Origin: Harmothoe impar
Taxonomy: Eukaryota; Annelida; Polychaeta; Phyllodocida; Polynoidae
Direction: 5' to 3'
Assembly: GCA_947462335.1 (NCBI GenBank)
Contig: OX381708.1
Location: 4,278,001-4,342,000 of the forward strand
DNA: 64,000 nt
Below are positions 8,715-20,389 of the stretch, in pieces (the first letter of the stretch is position 1; every line of letters starts with the position of its first letter). Position numbers and translations under genes: made by a program. The notes below the pieces were generated by a model. That model was not told where the DNA came from. It did not search any database and saw only the letters and a list, made by a program, of their open reading frames with translations.

Positions 8715-10142
8715 ATGTTGGCCTACGACGAGGCCTACCTGGAGGGTGACCTTGAGGCGGAGGAGACGCTGGAGGAGAGCCTGTTTGAGGTCATCTTTAG
8801 GAACGACCTGGAGGCGGCCACGTTGCTGGTGACACAGAGTGACGTGGACGTGAGTCGGCCTAACGGGCGTGGTAAGACCATGCTGGGGCTGGCCGTGGAG
8901 CACGAGCACGTGCCCATGGTGCGGATGTTGATGGAGAACGGGGCAGACATCAACCAGCCCAGTTTCTGCAGCAACGACTACAGCTTCCAGACCCCCGTGG
9001 TGACGGCCGCCCACATCCAGCACGAGGAGCTGCTCACCATGTTCCTCACCCAGAAGTGTGAGCTGGACCGGGGGGCCGGCAAGGACGGCAAGTCTGCCCT
9101 CCAGTGGGCCGCCAGTCACGGTAACCTGGGCATGATGAAGGTGCTGTATGTGGCCGGGGCCGACGTCAACTGGACCGGTCCCTTCTGCAACACGGCCCTG
9201 CACTACGCCACTATAGCCAACAAGCCCGACATCGTCCAGTGGTTGCTGGAGAAGGGGGCGGAGGTGACGGTGAACGGGGAGGGGCGGTCTGCACTGCACA
9301 TCGCGTGTGTCAAGGGCTACTCTGACATCATGAAGCAGCTGCTGCTGGCACGCTGCGAGGTGGACAGCTACGACTCGTTCGGCTTCAGCCCGTTCAGCCT
9401 GGCCTGTCTGCGTGGCCACCTGGACATGGTGCGGGACCTGATGCAGCACGCCCGGCCCGGCACCAAGTACAACATGGAGGACGCCCTGCACCGCGCCGCC
9501 GAGTGCGGCCATCTCGAGGTGCTCGAGTTCCTCATCCACAAAGGGGCCGACGTCAACTCTGTCAACAGCAGCGGGGAGTCGGCCTTGTCCATCGCGGCGC
9601 GCGGCCAGCCCGTGTCGGTCAAGCTGCTGCTAGAGAACAAGGCAGTGATCAACGTGGTGGACAAACGGGGCTACAGCCCCTTACAACACGCCATCCTGCG
9701 GGAGCAGATCGACGTGGCCGTGTGCCTCATCAAGCACGGCTCCAACCTGCACACCACCTCCTCCCTCATAGACTCTCCCCTACAGAGCGGCTACTCCACC
9801 TCCAACCCCCTGCTCATCAAGTGCCTCATCGACGCCGGCGTCACCCTCAGCACAGAGAAGTGGTTCACCGTCTACGCCTGTCAGACCAAGCTGCGGGAGC
9901 TGGACTTTCAGTACAACTCCCTGCGCTACCGCCACACCATCGACGCCCAGCGCGACGTGTGGCAGTGGGTGATGGGTAAGATCGGCAAGCCCCGCTCCCT
10001 GCTCGAGTCCTGCCGCACCGCCGCCCGCACCCAGCTCGTCACCTCCTCGGGCGGCAGGAGCATCCTGGCCAACATAGACCAACTCCCCCTGCCTACTGCC
10101 CTCAAGAAATATCTTGCCCTCGAGGATTATTTCCGGATCTGA
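8715..10142 (+). CDS. U2 ASB protein: ankyrin repeats plus SOCS box (475 aa)
   Basis: ATG at 8715, TGA at 10140-10142. The coding exon begins at 8706 after the acceptor TCTATTTGTAG; the in-frame GTG at 8706 is not used because the ATG follows nine bases later. Ankyrin repeats lie at about 53-81, 90-119, 125-153, 158-187, 190-218, 223-249, 254-282, 287-315, 319-347 and 352-379, with TALHYA, ALHIAC and GADVN-type motifs. Residues 427-472 are a SOCS box: BC box SLLESCRTAARTQL (428-441, Elongin B/C contact) and Cul5 box LPLP (457-460) before LKKYL. Family role: substrate receptor of a Cullin-5 RING ubiquitin ligase in the cytosol or nucleus; the substrate is unknown. Compared with the commonest sequence this copy has Ser2Leu, Arg100His and Ala146Val. 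Confidence 0.93.
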   Translation: MLAYDEAYLEGDLEAEETLEESLFEVIFRNDLEAATLLVTQSDVDVSRPNGRGKTMLGLAVEHEHVPMVRMLMENGADINQPSFCSNDYSFQTPVVTAAHIQHEELLTMFLTQKCELDRGAGKDGKSALQWAASHGNLGMMKVLYVAGADVNWTGPFCNTALHYATIANKPDIVQWLLEKGAEVTVNGEGRSALHIACVKGYSDIMKQLLLARCEVDSYDSFGFSPFSLACLRGHLDMVRDLMQHARPGTKYNMEDALHRAAECGHLEVLEFLIHKGADVNSVNSSGESALSIAARGQPVSVKLLLENKAVINVVDKRGYSPLQHAILREQIDVAVCLIKHGSNLHTTSSLIDSPLQSGYSTSNPLLIKCLIDAGVTLSTEKWFTVYACQTKLRELDFQYNSLRYRHTIDAQRDVWQWVMGKIGKPRSLLESCRTAARTQLVTSSGGRSILANIDQLPLPTALKKYLALEDYFRI

Positions 10143-12648
10143 GGAATGCATCAGGAAGAACGCTCTGTGGTTGAGACGTTTGGCTAAGACAAAAAGACGC
10201 TGTATGAGGTGAAGTGGATCTCCTTTACCTGAAACAGCTCTTATTAGTTTTGGTCTGAAGTTTGTTGGTTTGGAAAATGACAGAATGTGTTGTTGTACGA
10301 TTGATGAAGCCTGTAAAATGTTTGAATACTGCCTTTGTGATGTGTAAGAGGTAGGTATAATGTTAGCACTTCATGAGCACCATGCCATCCTGAAGAGTTA
10401 AATAGATTTCAGTAGCAGGGCATTACATTGAACATGTTTAACATTTTTAGAACTAAAATATGTTCATATATTAACAACTCAGGACGTATTTCTATCCAAT
10501 GTACGTTCACACAATGTAGTCACACAATGTAAGCCAAAAGTATTTGATCTGGTCATCAATTTTGCCAGATGACTAAGCTATAGTAAACACGTCTGTCCAT
10601 TTGTATCTTATTTTCACCACAACATCATTATTACAGTGGCAAACCGTGTATGCTTAAACTTGTGATAACGTGCCGCAGGTCAGATATTACAGAATACTTT
10701 GTGCGTGTCATCTAATTCACCACGACTTCATTCAACAGGCTGCACACATAGGGACTTACAAATACCAGAAATGACCTGGGTACCTTTTCTTGTCAGTGCC
10801 ATGGGAAGTTACCAGAGACTTATTGCCATATATCCAGGTGCACTTCAGATTCCTAGTGGGAATCTGCAATTTGATGCTTGTATGAAATCTCAAAAAAGGG
10901 ACATGTAAATCACAGGATGACGATGACCCCTGGCCATACCACACGACTGTCATGTCCGCTCATGTCAATATGCGCTTTCCTGTGATATGTCAAATCTGAA
11001 AGATGTGATTCATGTCGCTTTGCTTTACATCTAACAAGAGTATAGAAATATAACCAATTCATAGCATCTGGAATACTGCAAAAGTGGACAAATCAGTCAG
11101 AAAAAGAATTATCATGCTATAATATGGAACATTTACTGCATTAAGTTTATGGAAGATGGCTATGTTATATGTATGTATACTGGTGAGGTTATCATGAGGT
11201 ACGCTTGTTCAGGAAGGCATGACAAGCCTTGGGGTGGAGAGTTCTGTAAAGACTATTCAATATGCGTATTATCAAAGTGTACTCATAAAAGAACAGTATT
11301 CATTGAATGTTCAACTTTCTTTAGATGTAAGGTTTTCAAGATTTAATATGTCTGGATGTTCCTTTGTTCATATTTGAACAGCTAGACAGAAAGGATGAGC
11401 CATGCCAACATCTTTATAATTTGACTTTAGAAAAAGTAAACAGCCATCCAGTGGAGATCCTTTCTGCCTGCCGGATGCACATATTCAGCTTGCTGAATTA
11501 TGATAAGGTGTAAGGTGGGTTAAGATGTCTTATGTTTTCTGGGATATGTGGATGGTGAGAGACTAGGATATTGAGTTTTATTTATAAATGCCTGTATTAT
11601 TGTATTATAGTGTATATATCATGTGAGTAGTCTACCAGTAAGGTATAGGATGCACTAAGTCTTTAGAAGCTGATGATGGTTGATCTTACTCTTTAAGACA
11701 CAGACTAACTTGCTAGTACTGTGTTGATGGATCATACTGGCCCTTCGGCTGTAGCGCCGCAATAACACATGAATCAGAGCACACCAGGATACACAATGTG
11801 TGTCACAAAACATAATGAAGACAAAAACAAAACAAATAAGTGAAATCATGAAAAGATCAATTGAAAAGAAAAATATATATATTTCTAAAAAGAAAGTGAC
11901 ATGAGAAAACTATGGAACCACCCTTTATTGTTTGATTCAGACTAAGGTTTAATGTACATATACCATTAGCTAGAGACAGCAGAGATTTTGTTACCACTGT
12001 ACAATAAACATCATTACCAGGCTTGCTGTTTCTTTTGTCCGTAAATGATTATTTAAAAAATAGTATGGAGATCTCTTAAGTGGAGTAAGAAGATCACCCC
12101 ATAGCACAGAATACAGAAACACTATTACTTTGATACAAATGTTGTATGTAGATATACCAATAAGAAGACTACACAGTGCACTACGAGGTAAGTTTCTGAT
12201 CCGTATGAAAGATTTGATCAATCCATGGTTATTATTTCTATAATATATTTTGAACATCTTCACAAGGTGATTTTGGTATTATATACAAGTAGTTCTGTTA
12301 TTAATCAGTCAATATAGGAACCTGAAATGAACACATCTTTTCTAAATCACTCAGTTTATTCATATATTTGATACAGTATGGAAGCGACCATCAACTCAGT
12401 AACATCTCATCACATTTTTTCTAAAGCCTGGTGCATAGTGTGGCAATGAATTCTTTTCATATATAGTGTATATTATAGACATGAGATGTGTTAAATATCA
12501 CTATAAGTTATCGAATGATACACAGTGGAATGTAATATAAATTGGTCTGTTCAAGCTATACTGATGGCTCCCGATTCAATATGACAAAGCCACACCAAAA
12601 AAGATAAGTTTTGAATAAATGATTGGAGTGAGCAAAAATCTTGTTTTC
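10143..12648. other. U2 spacer between ASB and DUF6314-like genes
   Basis: Same content as the U1 spacer but shorter, because the sequence from after AAGAAAG (about 12,698) to the GCGCCCAG of the DUF6314-like gene is deleted. A 65-codon minus frame at 10756-10953 and a 65-codon plus frame at 11149-11346 are open but unrecognised. AACAAAACAAATAAGTGAAA at 11826-11845 marks a small deletion relative to U1, shared with U3 and U4. Confidence 0.55.
11948..12039 (+). repeat. U2 92-bp direct repeat, copy A
   Basis: Same element as 3110-3201; pairs with copy B at 13953-14044. Confidence 0.85.
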
Positions 12649-13386
12649 CTACAAATAAATTTCATGAGTAAACATAGGTGATTCCATCTTGCAAGAAAGT
12701 ATTGCGCCCAGCTCCCCCTGGCCACCCTCGTCTACATCTGGGAACCTCAGGTCATGGAAGTGCTGCCCGGGGCTGAAGCAGCAGCTGAGGGAGCTGCCCG
12801 GCACTGTGTACGGATCCAGCACCGCTGCTGACCGGTCCTTAGCGCTGCAGTGGTACACACTGATCTCCGTAGCCAGCGACTGGTCAGCGCCTGCCCCTGG
12901 GAAGCAGTAGAGGTACTGGCCGTTAACGAGTGTTGCGGGGCTCAGGTCTGACTCGTGGTTGTTCAACATGCCCTGTTCTCGGTACAACAAAGATGGCTGC
13001 TTCACCTGCTGCTGTTGTTGCCTGCTGGGCGACTCCCTCACTGATGCACTGCCCTCCTCTGATGTCTGCCCCTTACACACCCCTGCCGGACTGGTCCATT
13101 CAGCCTCACCACCCTCCTCTGATGTCTCCCTCTTACGCACCCCTGCCGGACTGGTCCATTCAGCCTCACCACCCTCCTCTGACGCCTGCCTCCTACGCAC
13201 CCCTGCCGGACTGGTCCGATCAGGCTCGGGGGTGTCAGGAGTGCAGACCCAGGGGGTGAAGGAGGCCTGCCCGCTGCTGATGGAGGCCAGGAGGCGGTGT
13301 GGGGGCTGCAGCGTGCACACCTGTCGCTTGAACGTCCACAGGCCGTGGAAGTACGCCCACAGCCTGCCCCCCGCCATGCTCTCCAT
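12649..13386 (-). pseudogene. U2 DUF6314-like gene, C-terminal core deleted (245 codons)
   Basis: ATG at 13386-13384 with the same upstream acceptor. The frame is intact through FHDLRF and GELGA, then runs into unrelated spacer sequence (ILSCKMESP...). The deletion removes the last 50 residues of intact copies, including H-x-C-xx-D-x-Y and W-x-V-x-GP-x-K, the best conserved part of the family. The linker holds three 20-residue repeats. It may still be transcribed, but I expect no normal fold. Confidence 0.75.
13052..13231 (-). repeat. U2 60-bp coding minisatellite in the DUF6314-like gene (3 copies)
   Basis: Three tandem 60-bp units beginning CCCTCCTCTGA on the plus strand (13052, 13112, 13172). 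Each encodes a 20-residue module of the type WTSPAGV-(R/C)-K-x-(Q/E)-TSEEGGEAE on the minus strand. Confidence 0.9.
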
Positions 13387-13952
13387 GCTGAAAGGTACAA
13401 AGCAATGTATATGTTTGTGTGGTTTGTTTTAGCAATATTTGACATTTTAAGGGAGTGTTCAGGCAAACTTGGGACTCATAACTCATGACTAAGATTCTTT
13501 GCTTTGCTTTTTGGCTGTAGTTTTATTTATCATTGAGATAGGTAAATTCAATTGATACATTAATACAAATAAGGGTATAACACATTCAAGCATTATATGC
13601 AGCCCTTTAAGGGTTAATAAAATCCAGTATAGTTGTTGCCTTCATTGTCTGTCTCCTTAATTTTGTCACATTACTGACTGGGGGGTAGATGTTTGACAAT
13701 GTATCTATAGACGTGAAAGTAATCATGGTAGTGGCTACTCCGTCATGTGGATACCCATGGTATTAGTGCTGCCCCCTCCCCTGGACCGTGCCAGCCCCAC
13801 AAAGGGTGTGACTATTTCTTGACAACAAGGGGGGCCCATGTATCCTAACAACAGGGTGTAGTGCATTAGTTAATGCACTATGCAGCCCTTAAGAGGTTAA
13901 AGCAGCACTATCAACTACACTACATGTGGTTGTGTAAGGTGTTGACTACCTG

Positions 13953-14044
13953 CTTAATGTACATTTACCATTAGTTAGAGACAGAAGAGATTTTGTTACC
14001 ACTGTACAATAAACACCATTACCAAGCTTGCTGTTCATTTTGTC
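13953..14044 (+). repeat. U2 92-bp direct repeat, copy B
   Basis: Partner of 11948-12039, same orientation. Confidence 0.85.
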
Positions 14045-14261
14045 TTTACGTTATGATACTATGCTGGATGAACAATGTAAAGACATGTTCTGCTCCGGGT
14101 GAGATTGCAGTGCCATCTAGAGGGATAGAGCCCAGATAGAGCAGTGAGACTGTGGTGGGGGATATGCTTGCATTGGTGCAGCACACTCTGCTTAAAGGGT
14201 TAACTTGTTGTTAAATGACCACTCCCTGAATTTATCAAATTGGATGAAGTAAAAATAAAAA

Positions 14262-14645
14262 CATGTTTCTCACAGAACTCTCATTTGCTCAGCTGTTTAC
14301 CAAGGGATTTTCAAAATTCAAAGTTCCCTGAAAAGAGGAGATACAGAGCAACAATGGCAGATGCAGCCACAGTATCTAAAGGCGATAATAAGGCCGGGAA
14401 GGCGCAAATACGCAAATTTTCGGCACTCGGAAGTTGGAACAAAAAGTTAAAAATCATGTCTGAGAAAAGTCTCATTTCCTCAGCTGTTTACCAACCGATT
14501 TTCGAAATTCAAAGTTTCCTGAAAAGAGGAGATTCAGGACTACAACCCCCAATGCAGCCACAGTGTCCACAGGCCATAATAAGGCCGGCGCGGACGACGA
14601 TACGCAAATTTTCGGCACTCGGAAATTGTGAAAAAAGCTCTAATG
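14262..14645 (+). repeat. U2 tandem array, period about 190 bp (2 copies)
   Basis: Two copies without the insertion seen in U1. Here the period is 192 bp, so one frame stays open for 137 codons (14240-14653) with IRKFSALG recurring 64 codons apart. Probably noncoding. Confidence 0.85.
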
Positions 14646-14780
14646 TAGGCTAGAGAAGGCATCCATCTATCCTGGCAGATTACAGCAGCCAAAGACAAAG
14701 TGCCGTGACTTACTGTTAGTTAGGAGTGGTGTGTGAAGAGGGGCAAGTGTGTTTTGGGTTGTTTGTTGCTGTGGGAGATC

Positions 14781-14860
14781 ATGAGAAGACTGTGGCCAAG
14801 TTTGGTGTGGGGTGAGGGTCATGAGAAGACTGTGGCCAAGTTTGGTGTGGGGGGTGAGTG
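14781..14860 (+). repeat. U2 40-bp doublet
   Basis: ATGAGAAGACTGTGGCCAAG twice, period 40. Confidence 0.85.
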
Positions 14861-15456
14861 AGTGCATAATTAGGGAAAGAATCAGTCTGCAGTGAATACC
14901 AGATGAGTTCTGAGTGGTCTAAATAGTTTGGTATTTTTTTTGAAATTGTGTTAGAGATGACAAAGGAGCCAGAATCAATTATCATCATCATGAGTGACCT
15001 ATATAGGCATGGTTGTTTGTTGTGAAGGACTTCTTTGGGGGTCCATTTGGGTTGGGTCAGAAATTAAATGATTCACTTCCAACATGGCTGACCATGCAGG
15101 TTTGTTGACATGATTCTGTGACCAGCATACTATTATGTTGGTGGATGGGTGGATATTGCTTAGGAAGGATTTTATAATATGACCTCTGTCTGTTGTTAGT
15201 GTGAGAGGTTGCTAGTCTCTCTTGATCTGGATGTAAAATCACAATTGAAACATGTCTTGTTCAAAAAAGGCCTTTGGCTTTTCAGACCAAATTTTCTCAA
15301 GATCACTGTTATGGATTATGTCATGTTACACGAGTCGTGACCAGGTTCCCCATGACCCCAGTGACAGCTTGATCACTTTTTTGGTTCATAGTATAAAAAG
15401 AACTTATCCCAGTAAACATAGAGTGGAAAACCCGTTTGAAGCTATTTCCTCTACAG

Positions 15457-15828
15457 GTGTCTTCAAGCCTGAACTCAAGCGCTGGTGTGACGAGCAACTC
15501 GCTTTGATCCATAACCGTTGTGTGGAGGGAGGGGGTGGTTGCCTCTTGTGGACGGGGGCAGCAAGCGGCAAGGGTAAAGACAATAGATACGGCGTGAAGG
15601 CTGTTACTAAAGTAGAGCTAGGCCTGAAAAACAAGCCAATGTCGGTCCACAGACTGGTCTACATGTTGAAGCACTACGAACGGAGTTTCCTATCTCTGCC
15701 ATACCACGTTGTGCGCGGAAAGCAACCACCTCACCCTTGAGACCCCGAATATGAATGCCGAACGGCGGACCTGCAATCTGATGCGTCACTGTACAAAGGC
15801 TCACAACCCATTTTGCCTGTTACCATAA
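15457..15828 (+). pseudogene. U2 His-Cys-box nuclease exon, frameshifted
   Basis: Starts after CTCTACAG. It is intact to LKHYE, then a 32-bp deletion (after GAACGGAG, at about 15684) shifts the frame and it ends at 15740. If the original frame were read past the deletion, the catalytic-type His codon CAT would be TAT (Tyr), so this copy is damaged twice. The metal-ligand Cys and His codons and the Asn codon downstream remain legible to the TAA at 15828. U4 carries the same pair of lesions. Confidence 0.8.
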
Positions 15829-15984
15829 CAGTGCAAATGGTAGTGAATCCAACTCATATATTCTAGATTAAGGTGTTCTTTCGGTGTTCGTGTTTAATAT
15901 TTACATGTTGATGTGACTTGGGAAAGGATAGCCAGAAGGTGAAGTGATTCAAGCTGGGCCGCTTCCTTGTCTGAGGCCAGGTAA

Positions 15985-16203
15985 TCCCTGCCGCTAGGCC
16001 GCGTCCCCGTCTGACGTCCAGGATAAGCCTGCCGCTAACGTGCGTCCTTGTCTGACGTTCAGGGAAGCCTGCCGCTAACGTGCGTCCTTGTCTGACGTTC
16101 AGGGAAGCCTGCCACTAACGTGCGTCCTTGTTTGACACCCAAGTGAACCCTCCCCCTAGTGTATCCTTGTCTGACGTCCAGGGAAACCCTGCCATTAACG
16201 TGC
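15985..16203 (+). repeat. U2 40-bp minisatellite (about 5.5 copies)
   Basis: Same unit as 7798-7975; contains a divergent copy (TTGACACCCAAGTGAACCCT) that U4 shares. Confidence 0.9.
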
Positions 16204-16232
16204 GCTAAAGGCTATTCCTGTACTTGGACCTC

Positions 16233-16240
16233 TATAAAAG
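16233..16240 (+). promoter_or_regulatory. U2 TATA-box candidate upstream of U3 ASB
   Basis: TATAAAAG at the same spacing from the minisatellite as in U1. Confidence 0.45.
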
Positions 16241-16297
16241 ACGGACACTAGGCCTATACTTGGACTTGAAGTGGATACCCTTATTAAAACCTAATGA

Positions 16298-16666
16298 AAG
16301 CTGATTCCTGCACTTGATCCTGATGTTGATACTCTTAAAAACAACTCACAAAAGGTCAATACTACACTTGAGCCAGCATCAGGACAAGCAGCAGCCTGTA
16401 ATAATAATCAACTCTTTGAGGCTATAAGACAACCTGACGGTTCACCCAGACCTCGTGCTCCGCAAAATCAAAGTGTCGGAAAAGAGCCGTTCACACCTCC
16501 ATGGGATGTAATATCGGACACGTTTGATTTAATTGTGCTGTTGTTTACGATTGGATCGGCGCGGAGCCGTCGAGTGGCTAGCTCCACTCCTTCTATGAGA
16601 AAAAATAGAAAAACCAAAAAATTGGCCAAGCCCTACGGGACTTTGGCCTATGCAGCAGAGATTTGA
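16298..16666 (+). other. U2 orphan open frame, 122 codons, no ATG near start
   Basis: The frame is open from after an in-frame TGA to TGA at 16664-16666. It includes KEPFTPPWDVISDTFDLI, LLFTIGSARSRRV and a Lys/Arg-rich tail. The same frame is open in U4, U6 and U7. In U3 a deletion joins the nuclease frame to this same frame. I do not recognise it; it could be an internal exon, the 5' exon of ASB, or chance. Confidence 0.35.
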
Positions 16667-16943
16667 CTGTTTTGCTAGCTTCCGGCGGGATGAAAACTCG
16701 GTCCGGACCCAGCTCCCGGAGGCGTGGAGCATATAGCGAGGAGCTGAAAGAGACCCTGGCCGGAAATCTTTCCGGTTTTACTATTCCCGGAGGTCCCCGA
16801 AAGTTAATTGACAGACACCAGTGTAGAGAAACACATTCTTAACCGCAATTTTTGTCAGTGAATGAAATTTTGTTTTGCAGAATGAAAGAATGAGTGCATC
16901 TGAAGTTGTAACTTTAGTGTATGTCTATTTGTAGGTGGCCAAG

Positions 16944-18371
16944 ATGTCGGCCTACGACGAGGCCTACCTGGAGGGTGACCTTGAGGCGGAGGAGACGCTG
17001 GAGGAGAGCCTGTTTGAGGTCATCTTTAGGAACGACCTGGAGGCGGCCACGTTGCTGGTGACACAGAGTGACGTGGACGTGAGTCGGCCTAACGGGCGTG
17101 GTAAGACCATGCTGGGGCTGGCCGTGGAACACGAGCACGTGCCCATGGTGCGGATGTTGATGGAGAACGGGGCAGACATCAACCAGCCCAGTTTCTGCAG
17201 CAACGACTACAGCTTCCAGACCCCCGTGGTGACGGCCGCCCGCATCCAGCACGAGGAGCTGCTCACCATGTTCCTCACCCAGAAGTGTGAGCTGGACCGG
17301 GGGGCCGGCAAGGACGGCAAGTCGGCCCTCCAGTGGGCCGCCAGTCACGGTAACCTGGGCATGATGAAGGTGCTGTACGCGGCCGGGGCCGACGTCAACT
17401 GGACCGGTCCCTTCTGCAACACGGCCCTGCACTACGCCACTATAGCTAACAAGCCAGACATCGTCCAGTGGTTGCTGGAGAAGGGGGCGGAGGTGACGGT
17501 GAACGGGGAGGGGCGGTCTGCACTGCACATCGCGTGTGTCAAGGGCTACTCTGACATCATGAAGCAGCTGCTGCTGGCACGCTGCGAGGTGGACAGCTAC
17601 GACTCGTTCGGCTTCAGCCCGTTCAGCCTGGCCTGTCTGCGCGGCCACCTGGACATGGTGCGGGACCTGATGCAGCACGCCCGGCCCGGCACCAAGTACA
17701 ACATGGAGGACGCCCTGCACCGCGCCGCCGAGTGCGGCCACCTCGAGGTGCTCGAGTTCCTCATCCACAAAGGGGCCGACGTCAACTCTGTCAACAGCAG
17801 CGGGGAGTCGGCCTTGTCCATTGCGGCGCGCGGCCAGCCCGTGTCGGTCAAGCTGCTGCTGGAGAACAAGGCGGTGATCAACGTGGTGGACAAACGGGGC
17901 TACAGCCCCTTACAACACGCCATCCTGCGGGAGCAGATCGACGTGGCCGTGTGCCTCATCAAGCACGGCTCCAACCTGCACACCACCTCCTCCCTCATAG
18001 ACTCTCCCCTACAGAGCGGCTACTCCACCTCCAACCCCCTGCTCATCAAGTGCCTCATCGACGCCGGCGTCACCCTCAGCACAGAGAAGTGGTTCACCGT
18101 CTACGCCTGTCAGACCAAGCTGCGGGAGCTGGACTTTCAGTACAACTCCCTGCGCTACCGCCACACCATCGACGCCCAGCGCGACGTGTGGCAGTGGGTG
18201 ATGGGTAAGATCGGCAAGCCCCGCTCCCTGCTCGAGTCCTGCCGCACCGCCGCCCGCACCCAGCTCGTCACCTCCTCGGGCGGCAGGAGCATCCTGGCCA
18301 ACATAGACCAACTCCCCCTGCCTACTGCCCTCAAGAAATATCTTGCCCTCGAGGATTATTTCCGGATCTGA
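16944..18371 (+). CDS. U3 ASB protein (475 aa)
   Basis: ATG at 16944 after the acceptor at 16933-16934; TGA at 18369-18371. By eye this protein has the majority residue at every position I compared, so it is the best reference copy. Ten ankyrin repeats and the SOCS box (LPLPTALKKYL near the end) are intact. Its upstream minisatellite and TATA candidate (in U2) are present. Confidence 0.93.
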   Translation: MSAYDEAYLEGDLEAEETLEESLFEVIFRNDLEAATLLVTQSDVDVSRPNGRGKTMLGLAVEHEHVPMVRMLMENGADINQPSFCSNDYSFQTPVVTAARIQHEELLTMFLTQKCELDRGAGKDGKSALQWAASHGNLGMMKVLYAAGADVNWTGPFCNTALHYATIANKPDIVQWLLEKGAEVTVNGEGRSALHIACVKGYSDIMKQLLLARCEVDSYDSFGFSPFSLACLRGHLDMVRDLMQHARPGTKYNMEDALHRAAECGHLEVLEFLIHKGADVNSVNSSGESALSIAARGQPVSVKLLLENKAVINVVDKRGYSPLQHAILREQIDVAVCLIKHGSNLHTTSSLIDSPLQSGYSTSNPLLIKCLIDAGVTLSTEKWFTVYACQTKLRELDFQYNSLRYRHTIDAQRDVWQWVMGKIGKPRSLLESCRTAARTQLVTSSGGRSILANIDQLPLPTALKKYLALEDYFRI

Positions 18372-19683
18372 GGAATGCATCAGGAAGAACGCTCTGTGGT
18401 TGAGACGTTTGGCTAAGACAAAAAGACGCTGTATGAGGTGAAGTGGATCTCCTTTACCTGAAACAGCTCTTATTAGTTTTGGTCTGAAGTTTGTTGGTTT
18501 GGAAAATGACAGAATGTGTTGTTGTACGATTGATGAAGCCTGTAAAATGTTTGAATACTGCCTTTGTGATGTGTAAGAGGTAGGTATAATGTTAGCACTT
18601 CATGAGCACCATGCCATCCTGAAGAGTTAAATAGATTTCAGTAGCAGGGCATTACATTGAACATGTTTAACATTTTTAGAACTAAAATATGTTCATATAT
18701 TAACAACTCAGGACGTATTTCTATCCAATGTACGTTCACACAATGTAGTCACACAATGTAAGCCAAAAGTATTTGATCTGGTCATCAATTTTGCCAGATG
18801 ACTAAGCTATAGTAAACACGTCTGTCCATTTGTATCTTATTTTCACCACAACATCATTATTACAGTGGCAAACCGTGTATGCTTAAACTTGTGATAACGT
18901 GCCGCAGGTCAGATATTACAGAATACTTTGTGCGTGTCATCTAATTCACCATGACTTCATTCAACAGGCTGCACACATAGGGACTTACAAATACCAGAAA
19001 TGACCTGGGTACCTTTTCTTGTCAGTGCCATGGGAAGTTACCAGAGACTTATTGCCATATATCCAGGTGCACTTCAGATTCCTAGTGGGAATCTGCAATT
19101 TGATGCTTGTATGAAATCTCAAAAAAGGGACATGTAAATCACAGGATGACGATGACCCCTGGCCATACCACACGACTGTCATGTCCGCTCATGTCAATAT
19201 GCGCTTTCCTGTGATATGTCAAATCTGAAAGATGTGATTCATGTCGCTTTGCTTTACATCTAACAAGAGTATAGAAATATAACCAATTCATAGCGTCTGG
19301 AATACTGCAAAAGTGGGCAAATCAGTCAGAAAAAGAATTATCATGCTATGATATGGAACATTTACTGCATTAAGTTTATGGAAGATGGCTATGTTATTTG
19401 TATGTATACTGGTGAGGTTATCATGAGGTACGCTTGTTCAGGAAGGCAAGACAAGCCTTGGGGTGGAGAGTTCTGTAAAGACTATTCAATATGCGTATTA
19501 TCAAAGGGTACTCATAAAAGAACAGTATTCATTGAATGTTCAACTTTCTTTAGATGTAAGGTTTTCAAGATTTAATATGTCTGGATGTTCCTTTGTTCAT
19601 ATTTGAGCAGCCAGAGAGAAAGGATGAGCCATGCCAACATCTTTATAATTTGACTTTAGAAAAAGTAAACAGCCATCCAGTGG

Positions 19684-19941
19684 AGATCCTTTCTGCCCGG
19701 CGGATGCACATATTCAGCTTGCTGAATTATGATAAGGTGTAAGGTGGGTTAAGATGTCTTATGTTTTCTGGGATATGTGGATGGTGAGAGACTAGGATAT
19801 TGAGTTTTATTTAGATCCTTTCTGCCTGCCGGATGCACATATTCAGCTTGCTGAATTATGATAAGGTGTAAGGTGGGTGAAGATGTCTTATGTTTTCTGG
19901 GATATGTGGATGGTGAGAGACTAGGATATTGAGTTTTATTT
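19684..19941 (+). repeat. U3 129-bp tandem duplication with hybrid halves
   Basis: AGATCCTTTCTGCC starts at 19684 and again at 19813. The first copy has CCGGCGG and GGGTTAAG, like U5 and U8. The second has CTGCCGG and GGGTGAAG, like U4. The duplication therefore joins two unit lineages. Confidence 0.85.
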
Positions 19942-20297
19942 ATAAATGCCTGTATTATAGTGTATATATCATGTGAGTAGTCTACCAGTAAGGTATAGGA
20001 TGCACTAAGTCTTTAGAAGCTGATGACAGTTGATCTTACTCTTTAAGACACCGACTAACTTGCTAGTACTGTGTTGATGGATCATACTGGCCCTTCGGCT
20101 GTAGTGCCGCAATAACACATGAATCAGAGCACACCAGGATACACAATGTGTGTCACAAAACATAATGAAGACAAAAACAAAACAAATAAGTGAAATCATG
20201 AAAAGATCAATTGAAAAGAAAAATATTTATATTTCTAAAAAGAAAGTGACATGAGAAAACTATGGAACCACCCTTTATTGTTTGATTCAGACTAAGG

Positions 20298-20389
20298 TTT
20301 AATGTACATATACCATTAGCTAGAGACAGCAGAGATTTTGTTACCACTGTACAATAAACATCATTACCAGGCTTGCTGTTTCTTTTGTC
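20298..20389 (+). repeat. U3 92-bp direct repeat, copy A
   Basis: Same element as 3110-3201. Confidence 0.85.

Larger units (their letters stand above)
13387..15456. other. U2 spacer between DUF6314-like and nuclease genes
   Basis: Noncoding. U2 and U3 share a deletion just after the DUF6314-like 5' region: GGCAAACTT then GGACTCATAACTCATGAC replaces about 100 bp present in U1. Otherwise same repeats as U1. Confidence 0.55.

Noticed and set aside
8679..9539. Long minus-strand frame (286-305 codons) opposite each ASB gene
   Set aside because: It is the antisense shadow of a GC-rich coding exon: composition is Val/Leu/His/Gln-rich with no domain, and it mirrors ASB codon structure in every unit.
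9503..9979. 158-codon plus-strand frame inside ASB, rich in Arg/Pro/His
   Set aside because: Out-of-frame overlap of the ASB exon; low-complexity product with no recognisable motif.
12959..13432. Plus-strand frames of 109-197 codons across the DUF6314-like gene
   Set aside because: Antisense to the gene with family motifs; the repeated LLRTPAGLV text is just the 60-bp minisatellite read on the other strand.
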